A stretch of 64,000 nucleotides of DNA, taken from Arthrobacter sp. 135MFCol5.1. GTDB taxonomy: Bacteria > Actinomycetota > Actinomycetes > Actinomycetales > Micrococcaceae. Of the stretch, positions 51,631 through 59,506 are shown piece by piece. The position numbers and the translations under genes were made by a program. The DNA lies in contig NZ_KB895465.1 in the NCBI RefSeq assembly GCF_000374865.1, positions 1-64,000 on the forward strand. Direction: 5' to 3'. The number at the start of each line of letters is the position of its first letter. Position 1 is the first letter of the stretch. The notes under the pieces are model-generated. The model worked only from the letters and a program-made list of their open reading frames with translations. It made no database searches and was not told the DNA's origin.

Positions 51631-52257
51631 TCAGTTGCGGGCGGCGACGATTGCCTGGCGCCGGCCGGTTTCATCAGCGAACACGGCCTCGGCCGCGTCG
51701 GCGACGACGGCGGCCTGGTCCCGGGGGATGACCACCACGCCGTCGGAGTCACCAACGATGACATCGCCGGGCAGGACGGGGACGCCGCCGAAGGCGACGG
51801 CGGTCCCCAGCCTGAAGGGGCCATCCTTGTAGGGGCCGGCGGGCGAAGTAGCCCGGGCGAAGACGGGCATGCCGATCTCGCCCAGCGCCTCGGCGTCGCG
51901 CGCTGCTCCGTCCAGCACGAAGCCCGCGACGCCGAGGTTGATGGCGCGCTCACCGATCAGTTCACCAAGGAGGGCGCGGGATTCATCTGCGCCGCCGGCG
52001 ACCACGATGACGTCTCCGGGACGGGCCAGCTGCAGCGCTGCGTGGATGCCCTTGTTGTCGCCGGGCCGGGTCCACACGGTGAACGCCGGTCCGGCGAGCT
52101 TCGCCCCGGGCCAGACGGCCTGGATGGCGGAGTCCGCGACGCCGAGCCGGTCCATGGCGTCGCCGATGTTGGCGGCGGGCAGCTTGGCGAGCCGGTCCAC
52201 GATGCCTTGGTCGGGGCGGGCGAAGTCGGCGGTGGTGTCGATGGCTGGAGTTGTCAT
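51631..52257 (-). CDS. RraA-like / 4-hydroxy-4-carboxy-2-oxoadipate aldolase-type protein
   Basis: A 208-residue protein of the RraA/class II pyruvate aldolase family: NIGDAMDRLG, then GELIGERAINLGVAGFVLDGAARD with the Arg and Asp of the aldolase GxxRD motif, and PGDVIVGDSDGVVVIP. Linked to a tricarboxylate transporter and a dehydrogenase, an aldolase acting on a carboxy-hydroxy-oxo acid fits better than an RNase E inhibitor. AAGGA precedes the ATG. Confidence 0.8.
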   Translation of the reverse strand: MTTPAIDTTADFARPDQGIVDRLAKLPAANIGDAMDRLGVADSAIQAVWPGAKLAGPAFTVWTRPGDNKGIHAALQLARPGDVIVVAGGADESRALLGELIGERAINLGVAGFVLDGAARDAEALGEIGMPVFARATSPAGPYKDGPFRLGTAVAFGGVPVLPGDVIVGDSDGVVVIPRDQAAVVADAAEAVFADETGRRQAIVAARN

Positions 52258-52280
52258 GGTCGATTCCTTAGAGGTGCGGA

Positions 52281-53288
52281 TCAGTCTTTTTTCTGGACCA
52301 GCGGAAGGACCTTCTTGAAGTCGTCTTCCTGGCCTGCCCAGAACTGCTGGTAGTCGGTGCCGTTGAGGTAGCTGGTCTGCAGGCCCAGGTCCTTCATCTT
52401 CTGCACCACTGCCGGGTCTTCGATGGCCTTCTCGATGGCGGCTTCGAGCTTCCTGGCCACGTCAGCGGGGAGCCCGGCGGGAGCGGAGTAGCCGCGGGCA
52501 GTCCCCGCGGTCAGGTCGTAGCCGGACTCTTTGAATGTGGGGATCTCCGGCAGTGAGGGGGCGCGGTCCCCGGACATGACACCCAGCACGCGTGCCTTGC
52601 CCTGCTTGCTGAGGTCGTTCACGTCGCTGACATTGGCCACCAGGACGTCAACATGCTTGCCCAGGAACGCGGTGGTGGCCTGCGAGGCGCCCTCGGAGAA
52701 GTGGACCGGCGCGAACTCCGAGCCGGTGCTTTCCTGGATCTGGGCCAGGGCGAAGTGTTCGCCGGTCTGGATGCCGGTGGTGCTGGCGGTGAGTGACTTC
52801 GGCTTGGCCTTGACCGCCTCGAGCAGCTCTTTCAGGGACTTGTACGGGCTGTCCGGCTGGACGGCGATAACGGTGGGGTCGATCACCTGCCGGCCCAGCG
52901 GCTGGAAGCTGTCCCTGGTGTACTTGGCGCCGCGGGCCGGGTCCAGGGGTGAGACCACCACCGAGGGGGACCCGGTGGCACCGATGGTGTAGCCGTCCGG
53001 CTTGGCACCGGTCAGCGCCGTGTAGCCGATCTGGCCGCCGGCACCTGGCTTGTTGATGACCTCAACGTTGGTGCCGAGTTCCTTTTCGAGGACCGGCTGG
53101 ATGAGCCGGGCGGCGGTGTCCACGGCACCGCCCGACGAGAAGGCCACGATCAGGTCAATGGACTTGCCCTTCTTGGGAAAGTCGCCGGCGGCCGCACCGG
53201 AATTGCTGGCTCCGGCGTTGGCGCCGCAGCCGGTGAGGGCGAGCAGGGACGCAGCTGCGACGGCTGCGAAAATCTTTTTGCGTGACAT
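52281..53288 (-). CDS. Tripartite tricarboxylate transporter binding protein (TctC type)
   Basis: A 335-residue lipoprotein: the signal ends in LALTGC with Cys21. The mature Bug/TctC fold shows IDLIVAFSSGGAVDTAARLIQPVLEKELG, VINKPGAGGQIGYTALTGA and VPEI-like PSLPEIPTFKESGYD. AAGGAG precedes the ATG. It captures a di- or tricarboxylate outside the cell for the TctAB permease encoded upstream in the same operon. Confidence 0.9.
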   Translation of the reverse strand: MSRKKIFAAVAAASLLALTGCGANAGASNSGAAAGDFPKKGKSIDLIVAFSSGGAVDTAARLIQPVLEKELGTNVEVINKPGAGGQIGYTALTGAKPDGYTIGATGSPSVVVSPLDPARGAKYTRDSFQPLGRQVIDPTVIAVQPDSPYKSLKELLEAVKAKPKSLTASTTGIQTGEHFALAQIQESTGSEFAPVHFSEGASQATTAFLGKHVDVLVANVSDVNDLSKQGKARVLGVMSGDRAPSLPEIPTFKESGYDLTAGTARGYSAPAGLPADVARKLEAAIEKAIEDPAVVQKMKDLGLQTSYLNGTDYQQFWAGQEDDFKKVLPLVQKKD

Positions 53289-53336
53289 GGTTCTTCTCCT
53301 TTGAAGGGTGCGGGTGCAGGGATTGCGGGTGTGGAG

Positions 53337-54839
53337 TCAGGCCTCCGGGTCCTCCATGAGGGCCTTGGGCTTGCGGAGTTTGAGCAGCGGACTGCAGATG
53401 ATGAGCAGGCCGATGCCGATCAGGACGGCGGAGATGGGACGGCTGGTGAAGACGGTGAAGTCGCCCTGGGAGATTTCCAGCGATTCGCGCAGGGAGCGTT
53501 CCATCAGCGGCCCGAGCACCAGGGTGAGCACCATCGGAGCCAGGGGGATGTCGAGGTTCCGCAGTGCCAGGCCAAGGAGGCCGAAGCCGATCATGACATA
53601 GACATCGAAGACGCTGAAGTTGATGGTGTAGGCCCCGATGACCATGAACACGAGGATCACGGCCGTCAGGATGGGGGTGGGCACGCGGAGGATGGAAGTC
53701 CACAGCCCCACGAGCGGGACGTTCAGCAGCAGCAGGAGGACGTTGCCGATGAAGAGGCTGGCGATGATGGCCCAGGCGATCTCCGAGTGATCCGTGAACA
53801 GGCTGGGTCCCGGGGTGAGGCCCTGCTGCAGGAACGCGCCCATCAGCACGGCGATGGTGGGCGAAGCGGGAATGCCAAGGGTAAACAGCGGGATGAGGGC
53901 AGCGTTGGCGTGGGCGTTGTTGGCGGTCTCCGGACCGGCGACGCCTTCGACGGCCCCCTTGCCGAGCTCGTGGCGGAACCGGGAGAACCTTTTCTCCGTA
54001 GCGTAGGAAAGGAGCGAGGACACGGACCCGGTCATGCCGGGAATGAGGCCCAGGCCGAAGCCGACGCCGGTGCCGCGGGCCATGGCGGGTGCACTGCGGC
54101 GCCATTCCGTCCGCGACGGGAACAGCTGCCGGAAACCGGGGGCATGCACCACCGGGGTGGGCTCGTTCCGGCGGAAGGAGAGGATTTCGGAGAGCCCGAA
54201 GACGCCGACGATGACGGCAACGAAGCTGACCCCGTCCATCAGGTTGTCGATCCCGAAGGTGAAGCGCGGTGCTCCGGCCACGGGATCGATGCCCACCATG
54301 GAGATCAGCAGGCCCAGGGCGCCGGAGATCAGTGCCTTGACCATGGACTTTCCCGCCAGGGCGACCAGCAGCGAGATGCCCACCACCATGAGCGCGAAGA
54401 ATTCGGGCGGCCCCACCAGCAGGCCCATCTCACCAAGCGGCTTGGCTGCGGCCACCAGGCCGACTGTTGCGATGGTGCCGCCGATGAAGGAACCGACGGC
54501 GGCCAGCGTCAGTGCCGCTCCGGCCCTTCCCATTTTTGTCATTGCATAACCGTCGATGGTGGTGATGGCGGAGGAGGCTTCGCCGGGAGTGTTCAGCAGG
54601 ACGCTGGTGATGGTGCCGCCGTACTGGGTTCCGTAGAAGATGGCACACAGCATGATGATGGACCCCGCGGGGTCGAGGTTGAGCGTCAGAGGGATGAGCA
54701 GTGCCACCCCTGCCACGGGGCCGACGCCGGGCAGGACGCCGATAATGGTGCCAAGCAGGCAGCCAAGGAAGGCAAACAGCAGGTTTTGCCAGGTCATGGC
54801 GGTGGCAAATCCGCCGAGCAGTTCGTTGAGGGTTTCCAT
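53337..54839 (-). CDS. Tripartite tricarboxylate transporter large permease (TctA type)
   Basis: A 500-residue permease with about twelve spans. LGTIIGVLPGVGPVAGVALLIPLTL, FYGTQYGGTITSVLLNTPGE and GVAGPETANNAHANAALIPLFTLGIPASPTIAVLMGA are the conserved glycine/proline loops of TctA. ATG 54839 is chosen over an upstream in-frame extension that would overlap tctB. Start and stop abut the tctB-type gene with two bases between. Confidence 0.92.
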   Translation of the reverse strand: METLNELLGGFATAMTWQNLLFAFLGCLLGTIIGVLPGVGPVAGVALLIPLTLNLDPAGSIIMLCAIFYGTQYGGTITSVLLNTPGEASSAITTIDGYAMTKMGRAGAALTLAAVGSFIGGTIATVGLVAAAKPLGEMGLLVGPPEFFALMVVGISLLVALAGKSMVKALISGALGLLISMVGIDPVAGAPRFTFGIDNLMDGVSFVAVIVGVFGLSEILSFRRNEPTPVVHAPGFRQLFPSRTEWRRSAPAMARGTGVGFGLGLIPGMTGSVSSLLSYATEKRFSRFRHELGKGAVEGVAGPETANNAHANAALIPLFTLGIPASPTIAVLMGAFLQQGLTPGPSLFTDHSEIAWAIIASLFIGNVLLLLLNVPLVGLWTSILRVPTPILTAVILVFMVIGAYTINFSVFDVYVMIGFGLLGLALRNLDIPLAPMVLTLVLGPLMERSLRESLEISQGDFTVFTSRPISAVLIGIGLLIICSPLLKLRKPKALMEDPEA

Positions 54840-54841
54840 GC

Positions 54842-55345
54842 CTAGAGTCCGATCAGGTTCAGCGGAGTAAATGCCGATACGGGAAGGGCCACGTTCAGGC
54901 CGTAGTTGAAGGCGTAGAAGGCACCGACGCTTCCCGCCAGGGCGATGATCAATGAGGGCACCCATGCCCGGCGTCCGCGGATTTTAAGGTGGTAGAGCAG
55001 GAACGCGAACATGCTCAGCTGGAAGCCCAGCAGGTCCATGACCGCTGCCAGGATGACCAGGCTGGCCACGATGGAGATGACCACCCCTTTGTCCACGCCC
55101 TCGCCCTTGGCGCTGGGCCGGCGGAGTTCCTGGAGGAGCCAGATGGCCGACATCGCCACCAGGAGAGCCCCCATGGCGAAGGGGAACAGGCCGGCACCGG
55201 GGCCCAGGGACGTCCAGAGCCCCAGGCTCACCGAGCTGACCAGGACATAGATGCCGACGGCGGCGACGGCGCCGATCCCCGCCAGCACACCGCGGGCAAC
55301 CCGAATGGTGCTCCCCGTTTTCGTCGTGACTGACTCCGTTGTCAT
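54842..55345 (-). CDS. Tripartite tricarboxylate transporter small permease (TctB type)
   Basis: A 167-residue membrane protein with four spans (residues about 17-38, 45-66, 86-110, 127-145), as expected of TctB. ATG 55345 is preferred over a GTG five codons upstream because AAGGAA is correctly spaced before it. It is the first gene of the eight-gene operon running to 48145, with its promoter in the gap shared with the IclR gene. Confidence 0.85.
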   Translation of the reverse strand: MTTESVTTKTGSTIRVARGVLAGIGAVAAVGIYVLVSSVSLGLWTSLGPGAGLFPFAMGALLVAMSAIWLLQELRRPSAKGEGVDKGVVISIVASLVILAAVMDLLGFQLSMFAFLLYHLKIRGRRAWVPSLIIALAGSVGAFYAFNYGLNVALPVSAFTPLNLIGL

Positions 55346-55373
55346 GAGTTTCCTTTTCACAGCGCGTCATTGC

Positions 55374-55464
55374 GTTTCATAGAATGAAACTATATTGCGT
55401 ACTGAGAAATAGTGACAGGAGACACAAGGACTGTCAAGCGCAAAGAACTTACATAGAATGAAAG
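55374..55464. promoter_or_regulatory. Paired IclR operators with divergent promoters
   Basis: GTTTCAT-AGA-ATGAAAC (55374-55390) is a perfect 17-bp palindrome, and CTTACAT-AGA-ATGAAAG (55448-55464) is the same site with one mismatch between arms, centres 74 bases apart. Rightward, CTGTCA (55431-55436), 17 bases, TAGAAT (55454-55459) ends six bases before the IclR ATG, so that message is probably leaderless and covered by site 2. Leftward, TATAGT on the minus strand (55389-55394) overlaps site 1 and has CTGTCA 18 bases upstream. Confidence 0.75.
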
Positions 55465-55465
55465 A

Positions 55466-56266
55466 ATGGCGACCACGACTTCCACCACGGCCGGCCCGGC
55501 AGAAGAGGGCCCCAAGTCCTCGAACATGCGCTCCCTTTCCAGGGCCATGGAGGTCTTCGCCGAGCTGCAGCGGGCCGAGCGGCCGCAGCGGCTCAGTGAT
55601 CTGGCACGGAATTGCGGCATGAGCCTGCCCACCACGCTGCGGATCCTGCGGGTGCTGCAGGATTTCGGAATGGTGAGCCAGACGGACAAGTCCTACCGGA
55701 TCGGCCCCGCCGTCCTGCCCGCCGCACGGAGCTTCCTGGAGAACGATCCCCTGGTGGTCGCTGCCCGCCCCGTCCTGCAGCAGGTCGCATCGCAAACCGG
55801 GCTGACAGCGTCGCTGTACTCACGGCTCGGCTTCGAGCGCATCCTGGTGGCCCGCGTCGACGGCGAGGCGCCCCTCCGCTACGATCTCCCGCTGGGCAAG
55901 CGGCTGCCCCTGACCCTCGGCGCCGCAGGAAAGATCCTGCTGGCATCCGCGTCCGATGACGAACTTCAGCAGGCGGTGGCGGCAGCTGTTGCAGCCGGCC
56001 AGGAAGACGCCGACCTGACGGCAGAGGAACTGCGCGCGCGGCTCCCTGAACCCGGAACCGACTACGCGTTCTCCGCCGACGAGCGTGCCACCGGCGTCCT
56101 GTCCGTGGCCATGGCCGTTCCCAACCGGACGGGCCGGCCAACCGAATCCATGTCCCTCACCAGCCCGGTGGAAGCGGCCAGCGAGGCCACGCTGAAGGCC
56201 GGGGTCCCGGAGCTGCGCCGCGCCGCAGGCCGGCTCTCCGAGCTCCTGGAGGGCTCGGTCTACTGA
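55466..56266 (+). CDS. IclR-family regulator of the organic-acid operon
   Basis: A 266-residue IclR protein: the N-terminal winged helix RPQRLSDLARNCGMSLPTTLRILRVLQDFG and the effector domain with ARVDGEAPLRYDLPLGKRLPLTLGAAGKILLA and FSADERATGVLSVAMAVPNR. The final segment shows the usual ALS helix. No Shine-Dalgarno is present and a -10 lies six bases upstream, suggesting a leaderless start. Two palindromes in its promoter indicate repression of itself and of the divergent transporter operon, relieved by the imported acid. Confidence 0.9.
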   Translation: MATTTSTTAGPAEEGPKSSNMRSLSRAMEVFAELQRAERPQRLSDLARNCGMSLPTTLRILRVLQDFGMVSQTDKSYRIGPAVLPAARSFLENDPLVVAARPVLQQVASQTGLTASLYSRLGFERILVARVDGEAPLRYDLPLGKRLPLTLGAAGKILLASASDDELQQAVAAAVAAGQEDADLTAEELRARLPEPGTDYAFSADERATGVLSVAMAVPNRTGRPTESMSLTSPVEAASEATLKAGVPELRRAAGRLSELLEGSVY

Positions 56267-56311
56267 GCGGGCCCGGGACGTCGGACCGCCAGGAAACCAT
56301 CCCGTGAGACG

Positions 56312-56349
56312 CCAAATGCCCGGTTGGGGTCCCCCTGCCGGGCATTTGG
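56312..56349. terminator. Bidirectional terminator hairpin
   Basis: CCAAATGCCCGG (56312-56323) pairs perfectly over 12 bp with CCGGGCATTTGG (56338-56349) around a 14-nt loop. It lies 45 bases after the IclR stop and 43 bases before the stop of the convergent MFS gene, so it probably ends both transcripts. Confidence 0.8.
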
Positions 56350-56392
56350 TGTGGCGGCCGACCCGGCGACCTCCCGCCGTCGTCCGTTGCCG

Positions 56393-57763
56393 TCAGGTGC
56401 CTGGGCGCGCTTCCTTCAGGCCCTCGAGGTCCTCAAGCGACTTGCCTTTCGTGTCCGAGGACATCAGGGTGGCCACCGCGGACACCAGGCAGATCCCCAG
56501 CGTGGTCAGGCCGATGGTGAGCGGCACGTTGGTGGAACCGGGAGGAGCGATCGCGGTAAAGATGCTCGGGAAGAATGAAGCGATCATCAGCCCGATGTTC
56601 TGCGAGACGGCGAAGCCGGTGACCCGGATCCGCATGGGGAACTGCTCCTGGAAGAACGTGGCGAAGGTGGCGTTCCACATCTGGAAGAAGATGCCCTGCA
56701 CGATCACGACGCACACGAAGACCAGCGGCAGGCTGCCCTGCTGGATCGCCCACAGGTACCCGGTGACCAGTACGCCGCCAATGACCCCGCCGGCCGCCAT
56801 GAGCATCCGCCGGCCGATCCGGTCGGACAGTGCACCGAAAAACGGGATGGTGATGACGGCAGCAATGTTGGCTACCAGGGTCACCCACAGGAACTCGCTG
56901 CTGGAGAAGCCGTTGCCGTAGCCCTTCTGGGTGGCGTAGGAGACGCCGAAGATCAGGGTGGCCATGCCGATCACGTTGGTGAACGTCATGGCGACGCAGC
57001 GGACCAGGACGCCGGGGCGGGTGCGGAGGAGTTCGATGAGCGGGAAGCGCTGCTTGGCCGGGGCCGCTCCGGACTGCGCGGCGTACGCAGGGGGTTCGGT
57101 CACGCGGCGGCGGATCAGGTACCCGGCCAGGATGACGACGGCGCTGAGCAGGAACGGGATGCGCCAGCCCCAGGAGCTGAACTGGTCCGCCGGGAGGAGG
57201 GCGGCGAGCGGGAGGAGGACGGCGGTGGCCAGGATCGAGCCCACCTGGGTGCCCTGGAGGCTGAAGCTGGCGAAGAACCCGCGCTTTGCGTCAGGGGAAT
57301 GCTCCACGATCATGGCGCTGGCACCGCCCAGTTCGCCGGCAACGGCGAAACCCTGGATGAGCCGGAGGATCACCAGCAGAGCGGGCGCCAGGAGGCCCAC
57401 CTGGCCGTACGTGGGGAGCAGGCCAACAGCGAACGTCGCGAAGCCCATGAGCAGCATCGCGAACACGAGCACTTTCTTGCGGCCGTGCCGGTCACCATAG
57501 GCGCCGAGCACCACGGCGCCGATGGGACGGGAGACGTAGCCGACGGCGTAGGTGGCCAGGGAGGCGATGATGGCGACGGTGGGGTTCCCGGACGGGAAGA
57601 AGATGGTGGGGAAGACCAGGGTTGCCGCCAGGGAGTACAGCGCAAAGTCGTAGTACTCGAGGGCGCTTCCGATCCAGCCGCTCATCGCGGCCTTCCTGGG
57701 GTCCCGAATGCCGGCTCCAGCCCCTTGGCTGGTGAGGGGCGCGCGGGTGGGGGTGGTGCTCAT
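56393..57763 (-). CDS. MFS metabolite:proton symporter (MHS family)
   Basis: A 456-residue transporter with twelve spans. SGWIGSALEYYDFALYSLAATLVFPTIFFP, GAYGDRHGRKKVLVFAMLLMG and RLIQGFAVAGELGGASAMIVEHSP are hallmarks of the shikimate/alpha-ketoglutarate (MHS) group. ATG 57763 is chosen because AAGGA is eight bases upstream. It imports an organic acid with protons. Its promoter and LacI-type operator are at 57871-57914; no LacI regulator gene is in the window. Confidence 0.9.
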   Translation of the reverse strand: MSTTPTRAPLTSQGAGAGIRDPRKAAMSGWIGSALEYYDFALYSLAATLVFPTIFFPSGNPTVAIIASLATYAVGYVSRPIGAVVLGAYGDRHGRKKVLVFAMLLMGFATFAVGLLPTYGQVGLLAPALLVILRLIQGFAVAGELGGASAMIVEHSPDAKRGFFASFSLQGTQVGSILATAVLLPLAALLPADQFSSWGWRIPFLLSAVVILAGYLIRRRVTEPPAYAAQSGAAPAKQRFPLIELLRTRPGVLVRCVAMTFTNVIGMATLIFGVSYATQKGYGNGFSSSEFLWVTLVANIAAVITIPFFGALSDRIGRRMLMAAGGVIGGVLVTGYLWAIQQGSLPLVFVCVVIVQGIFFQMWNATFATFFQEQFPMRIRVTGFAVSQNIGLMIASFFPSIFTAIAPPGSTNVPLTIGLTTLGICLVSAVATLMSSDTKGKSLEDLEGLKEARPGT

Positions 57764-57870
57764 GTGCTTGTCCTTCGTCTTCATTGGCAAGGAACCGGAA
57801 CCGCTGGTGGGCAGGATTCAGGGTTTGGTGTGCTGCGCCGGAGCCGGATCGGGGCAGGAGCGGCAACTCT

Positions 57871-57914
57871 TGAATCGATTCATCCAATATAGAAGGTGAC
57901 GCGGATAACGTCAA
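57871..57914 (-). promoter_or_regulatory. Promoter with LacI-type palindromic operator for the MHS transporter
   Basis: On the minus strand TTGACG (57914-57909), 17 bases, TATATT (57891-57886) make one of the best promoters in the window. Three bases beyond the -10, TGAATCGATTCA (57871-57882) is a perfect 12-bp palindrome of the type bound by LacI/GalR repressors in actinobacteria. It would cover the transcription start and block initiation. The regulator must be encoded elsewhere. Confidence 0.75.
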
Positions 57915-57963
57915 CGGCAAGCGCTATCCCGACGGGCTGGGGCGCCCTGGAAAGGAGCCCCTG

Positions 57964-58836
57964 CTACCTGCTGGCGTGATAAGCGGCCGCCATGTCCTGC
58001 TTGGCGCGGCCCTGGTCCGCCACCCGGTCCAGCCGGGCGGCAGCCGCCTCGGCTCCATCGAGTTTCAGGCCTTCGGCCGCGGCGGCATCGACAATGAGGT
58101 GGGCGTCCTTGCGGGCGGTGTCCACGGCGAAGGACGCCGGCTCCAGCCCGTCGTCAAGGATGAGTCCCATCTTGGTGCGCAGGTAGGGGAGGTCCAGCGG
58201 ACCGCCGTCGAGCACGTTGAGGAACTGCCCGGGATCCACGCCCAGCGCCTGGGCAAGCGCAACCACCTCGCCCGCGGCGTTGGAGGCGGCAATGACCCAG
58301 CTGTTGACCACCAGCTTGAGCCGGGCGGCCGAACCCTTGGCGGGGTCCTCGCCGGTCCAGAGGGTGCGGGCGCCGATGGCATCGAGGACCGGCGCTACGC
58401 GGGGGCGGATGGCTTCGGGGCCGGCGGCGAGGACCAGCAGTTGGCCCGCCTCGGCGGGGGCGCGGGTGCCGGAGACAGGTGCTTCCACCAGGTCCAGGCC
58501 GAGGTCGGCGGCCAAGGCGGCGAGAGCGGGAACGTCCTGCACTCCCACGGTGGTGGACTGGATCCAGGCCGTGCCGGCGCGGATGCCGGGCGCCGCCTGC
58601 CGCATGACCTGCGCCACCGCGGCGGCGTCGTACACCATGGTGAGGACAACGTCGGCGGCTTCCACCGCGTCGGCGGGGCTGGCCGCCCGCAGGGCACCTT
58701 CGGCGGCGAGCGGCTCAGTTTTGGCCGGATCCCGGTTCCACACCGACACCTTGTGGCCGGCCCGGAGGAGGTTGCGCGCCATGGCCGCTCCCATGATTCC
58801 GGTCCCCAGCACCGCCACGCTCATCGAGTTATCCAT
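57964..58836 (-). CDS. 3-hydroxyisobutyrate dehydrogenase-like NAD(P) oxidoreductase
   Basis: A 290-residue beta-hydroxyacid dehydrogenase: SVAVLGTGIMGAAMARNLLRAGH gives the cofactor turn, DAPVSG-like EAPVSGTRAPAEAGQL the substrate loop, and KLVVNSWVIAASNAAGE contains the catalytic Lys. ATG 58836 has AGGAGA upstream. It stands upstream of the MHS transporter but has its own spacing of 200 bases; a role in the same acid pathway is possible. Confidence 0.87.
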   Translation of the reverse strand: MDNSMSVAVLGTGIMGAAMARNLLRAGHKVSVWNRDPAKTEPLAAEGALRAASPADAVEAADVVLTMVYDAAAVAQVMRQAAPGIRAGTAWIQSTTVGVQDVPALAALAADLGLDLVEAPVSGTRAPAEAGQLLVLAAGPEAIRPRVAPVLDAIGARTLWTGEDPAKGSAARLKLVVNSWVIAASNAAGEVVALAQALGVDPGQFLNVLDGGPLDLPYLRTKMGLILDDGLEPASFAVDTARKDAHLIVDAAAAEGLKLDGAEAAAARLDRVADQGRAKQDMAAAYHASR

Positions 58837-58970
58837 GCGTCTATTCTCCTGACCCTGCCCTGCTCTCAGGGCAGACGAACAGCAGGTACCCATGCCGGGA
58901 TGAGCCCAAACGCGGGAGAACGCGCGTCACAAACGGGAGCGGCGCCGCTGGATTGGCGGCAAAGAAGCGG

Positions 58971-59174
58971 CTACCAGGCCTGGTGTTCCCGGGTGAGGCC
59001 GAAGGGGACCGCCTCGCTGAGGGCAACGGTGAATTTGTCCACGCCGTGCCGGGTGACGAGGATACCGTGCCGCTTGCCGGTGAGGGCGTGGGCCTTGGCG
59101 GCAGCGACGGCGGCGTCGAGTTCGCTGTCCATGCTCTGGCGGTCGGACACGGTCAGGGTCAGGGGGAAGTTCAT
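58971..59174 (-). CDS. Small conserved protein of unknown function
   Basis: A 67-residue protein starting at ATG 59174 with AAGG nine bases upstream. Its end, GKRHGILVTRHGVDKFTVALSEAVPFGLTREH, has a compact alternating pattern that I associate with small conserved Arthrobacter-type proteins. The long open frame upstream is rejected because it crosses repeat-rich promoter DNA. No function is known. Confidence 0.5.
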   Translation of the reverse strand: MNFPLTLTVSDRQSMDSELDAAVAAAKAHALTGKRHGILVTRHGVDKFTVALSEAVPFGLTREHQAW

Positions 59175-59506
59175 TGAATGGCGCCTTATGTCTTTCGTGG
59201 GGTTGGGGTGGTCATTCGACGCCCTGCGCTCCCCCTGGCTGCATAGGCGGTAGGCACTCACGTGCCTCGCACCATGGTGCCTGAGCAAATAAGTGCCAGC
59301 AACTTTAGATAAAGGCCGCAGGTCAGGCGCGTGGAGTCCCTGGATTGTCCTGACAATTATTGGCGGAGATGCGCCGTGAATTAGAGTTGAACGGGACTGG
59401 AATCCGAAATCCAAGGCCTCCAATCTCCATGAGACCCGCTTCGGGGCATGACCCGAGCCATTTTGCGCCGCCGCTGACAGTGCAACGACCTGACAAGGAA
59501 TCCGCC
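59175..59506. promoter_or_regulatory. Intergenic region with clustered GTGCC half-sites and palindromes
   Basis: This 332-base gap holds AGGCAC-N4-GTGCCT (59252-59267), the 12-bp palindrome GCACCATGGTGC (59269-59280), another GTGCC at 59293, and the 14-bp inverted repeat ATTGTC-CT-GACAAT (59344-59357). They sit between a small leftward gene and the rightward mannosyltransferase pair. They look like regulatory sites, but no regulator can be named. If the mannosyltransferase starts upstream at ATG 59429, the last 78 bases would be coding. Confidence 0.4.

Noticed and set aside
53301..54845. Plus-strand open frame of about 510 codons opposite tctA
   Set aside because: Antisense shadow rich in Gly, Asp, His and Gln without any recognisable motif; the TctA motifs on the other strand are unambiguous.
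59333..59340. GGAGTCCC before the mannosyltransferases as another copy of the island operator
   Set aside because: Only one 8-base box is present; the AGTACC core and the partner box at 29 bp are absent.
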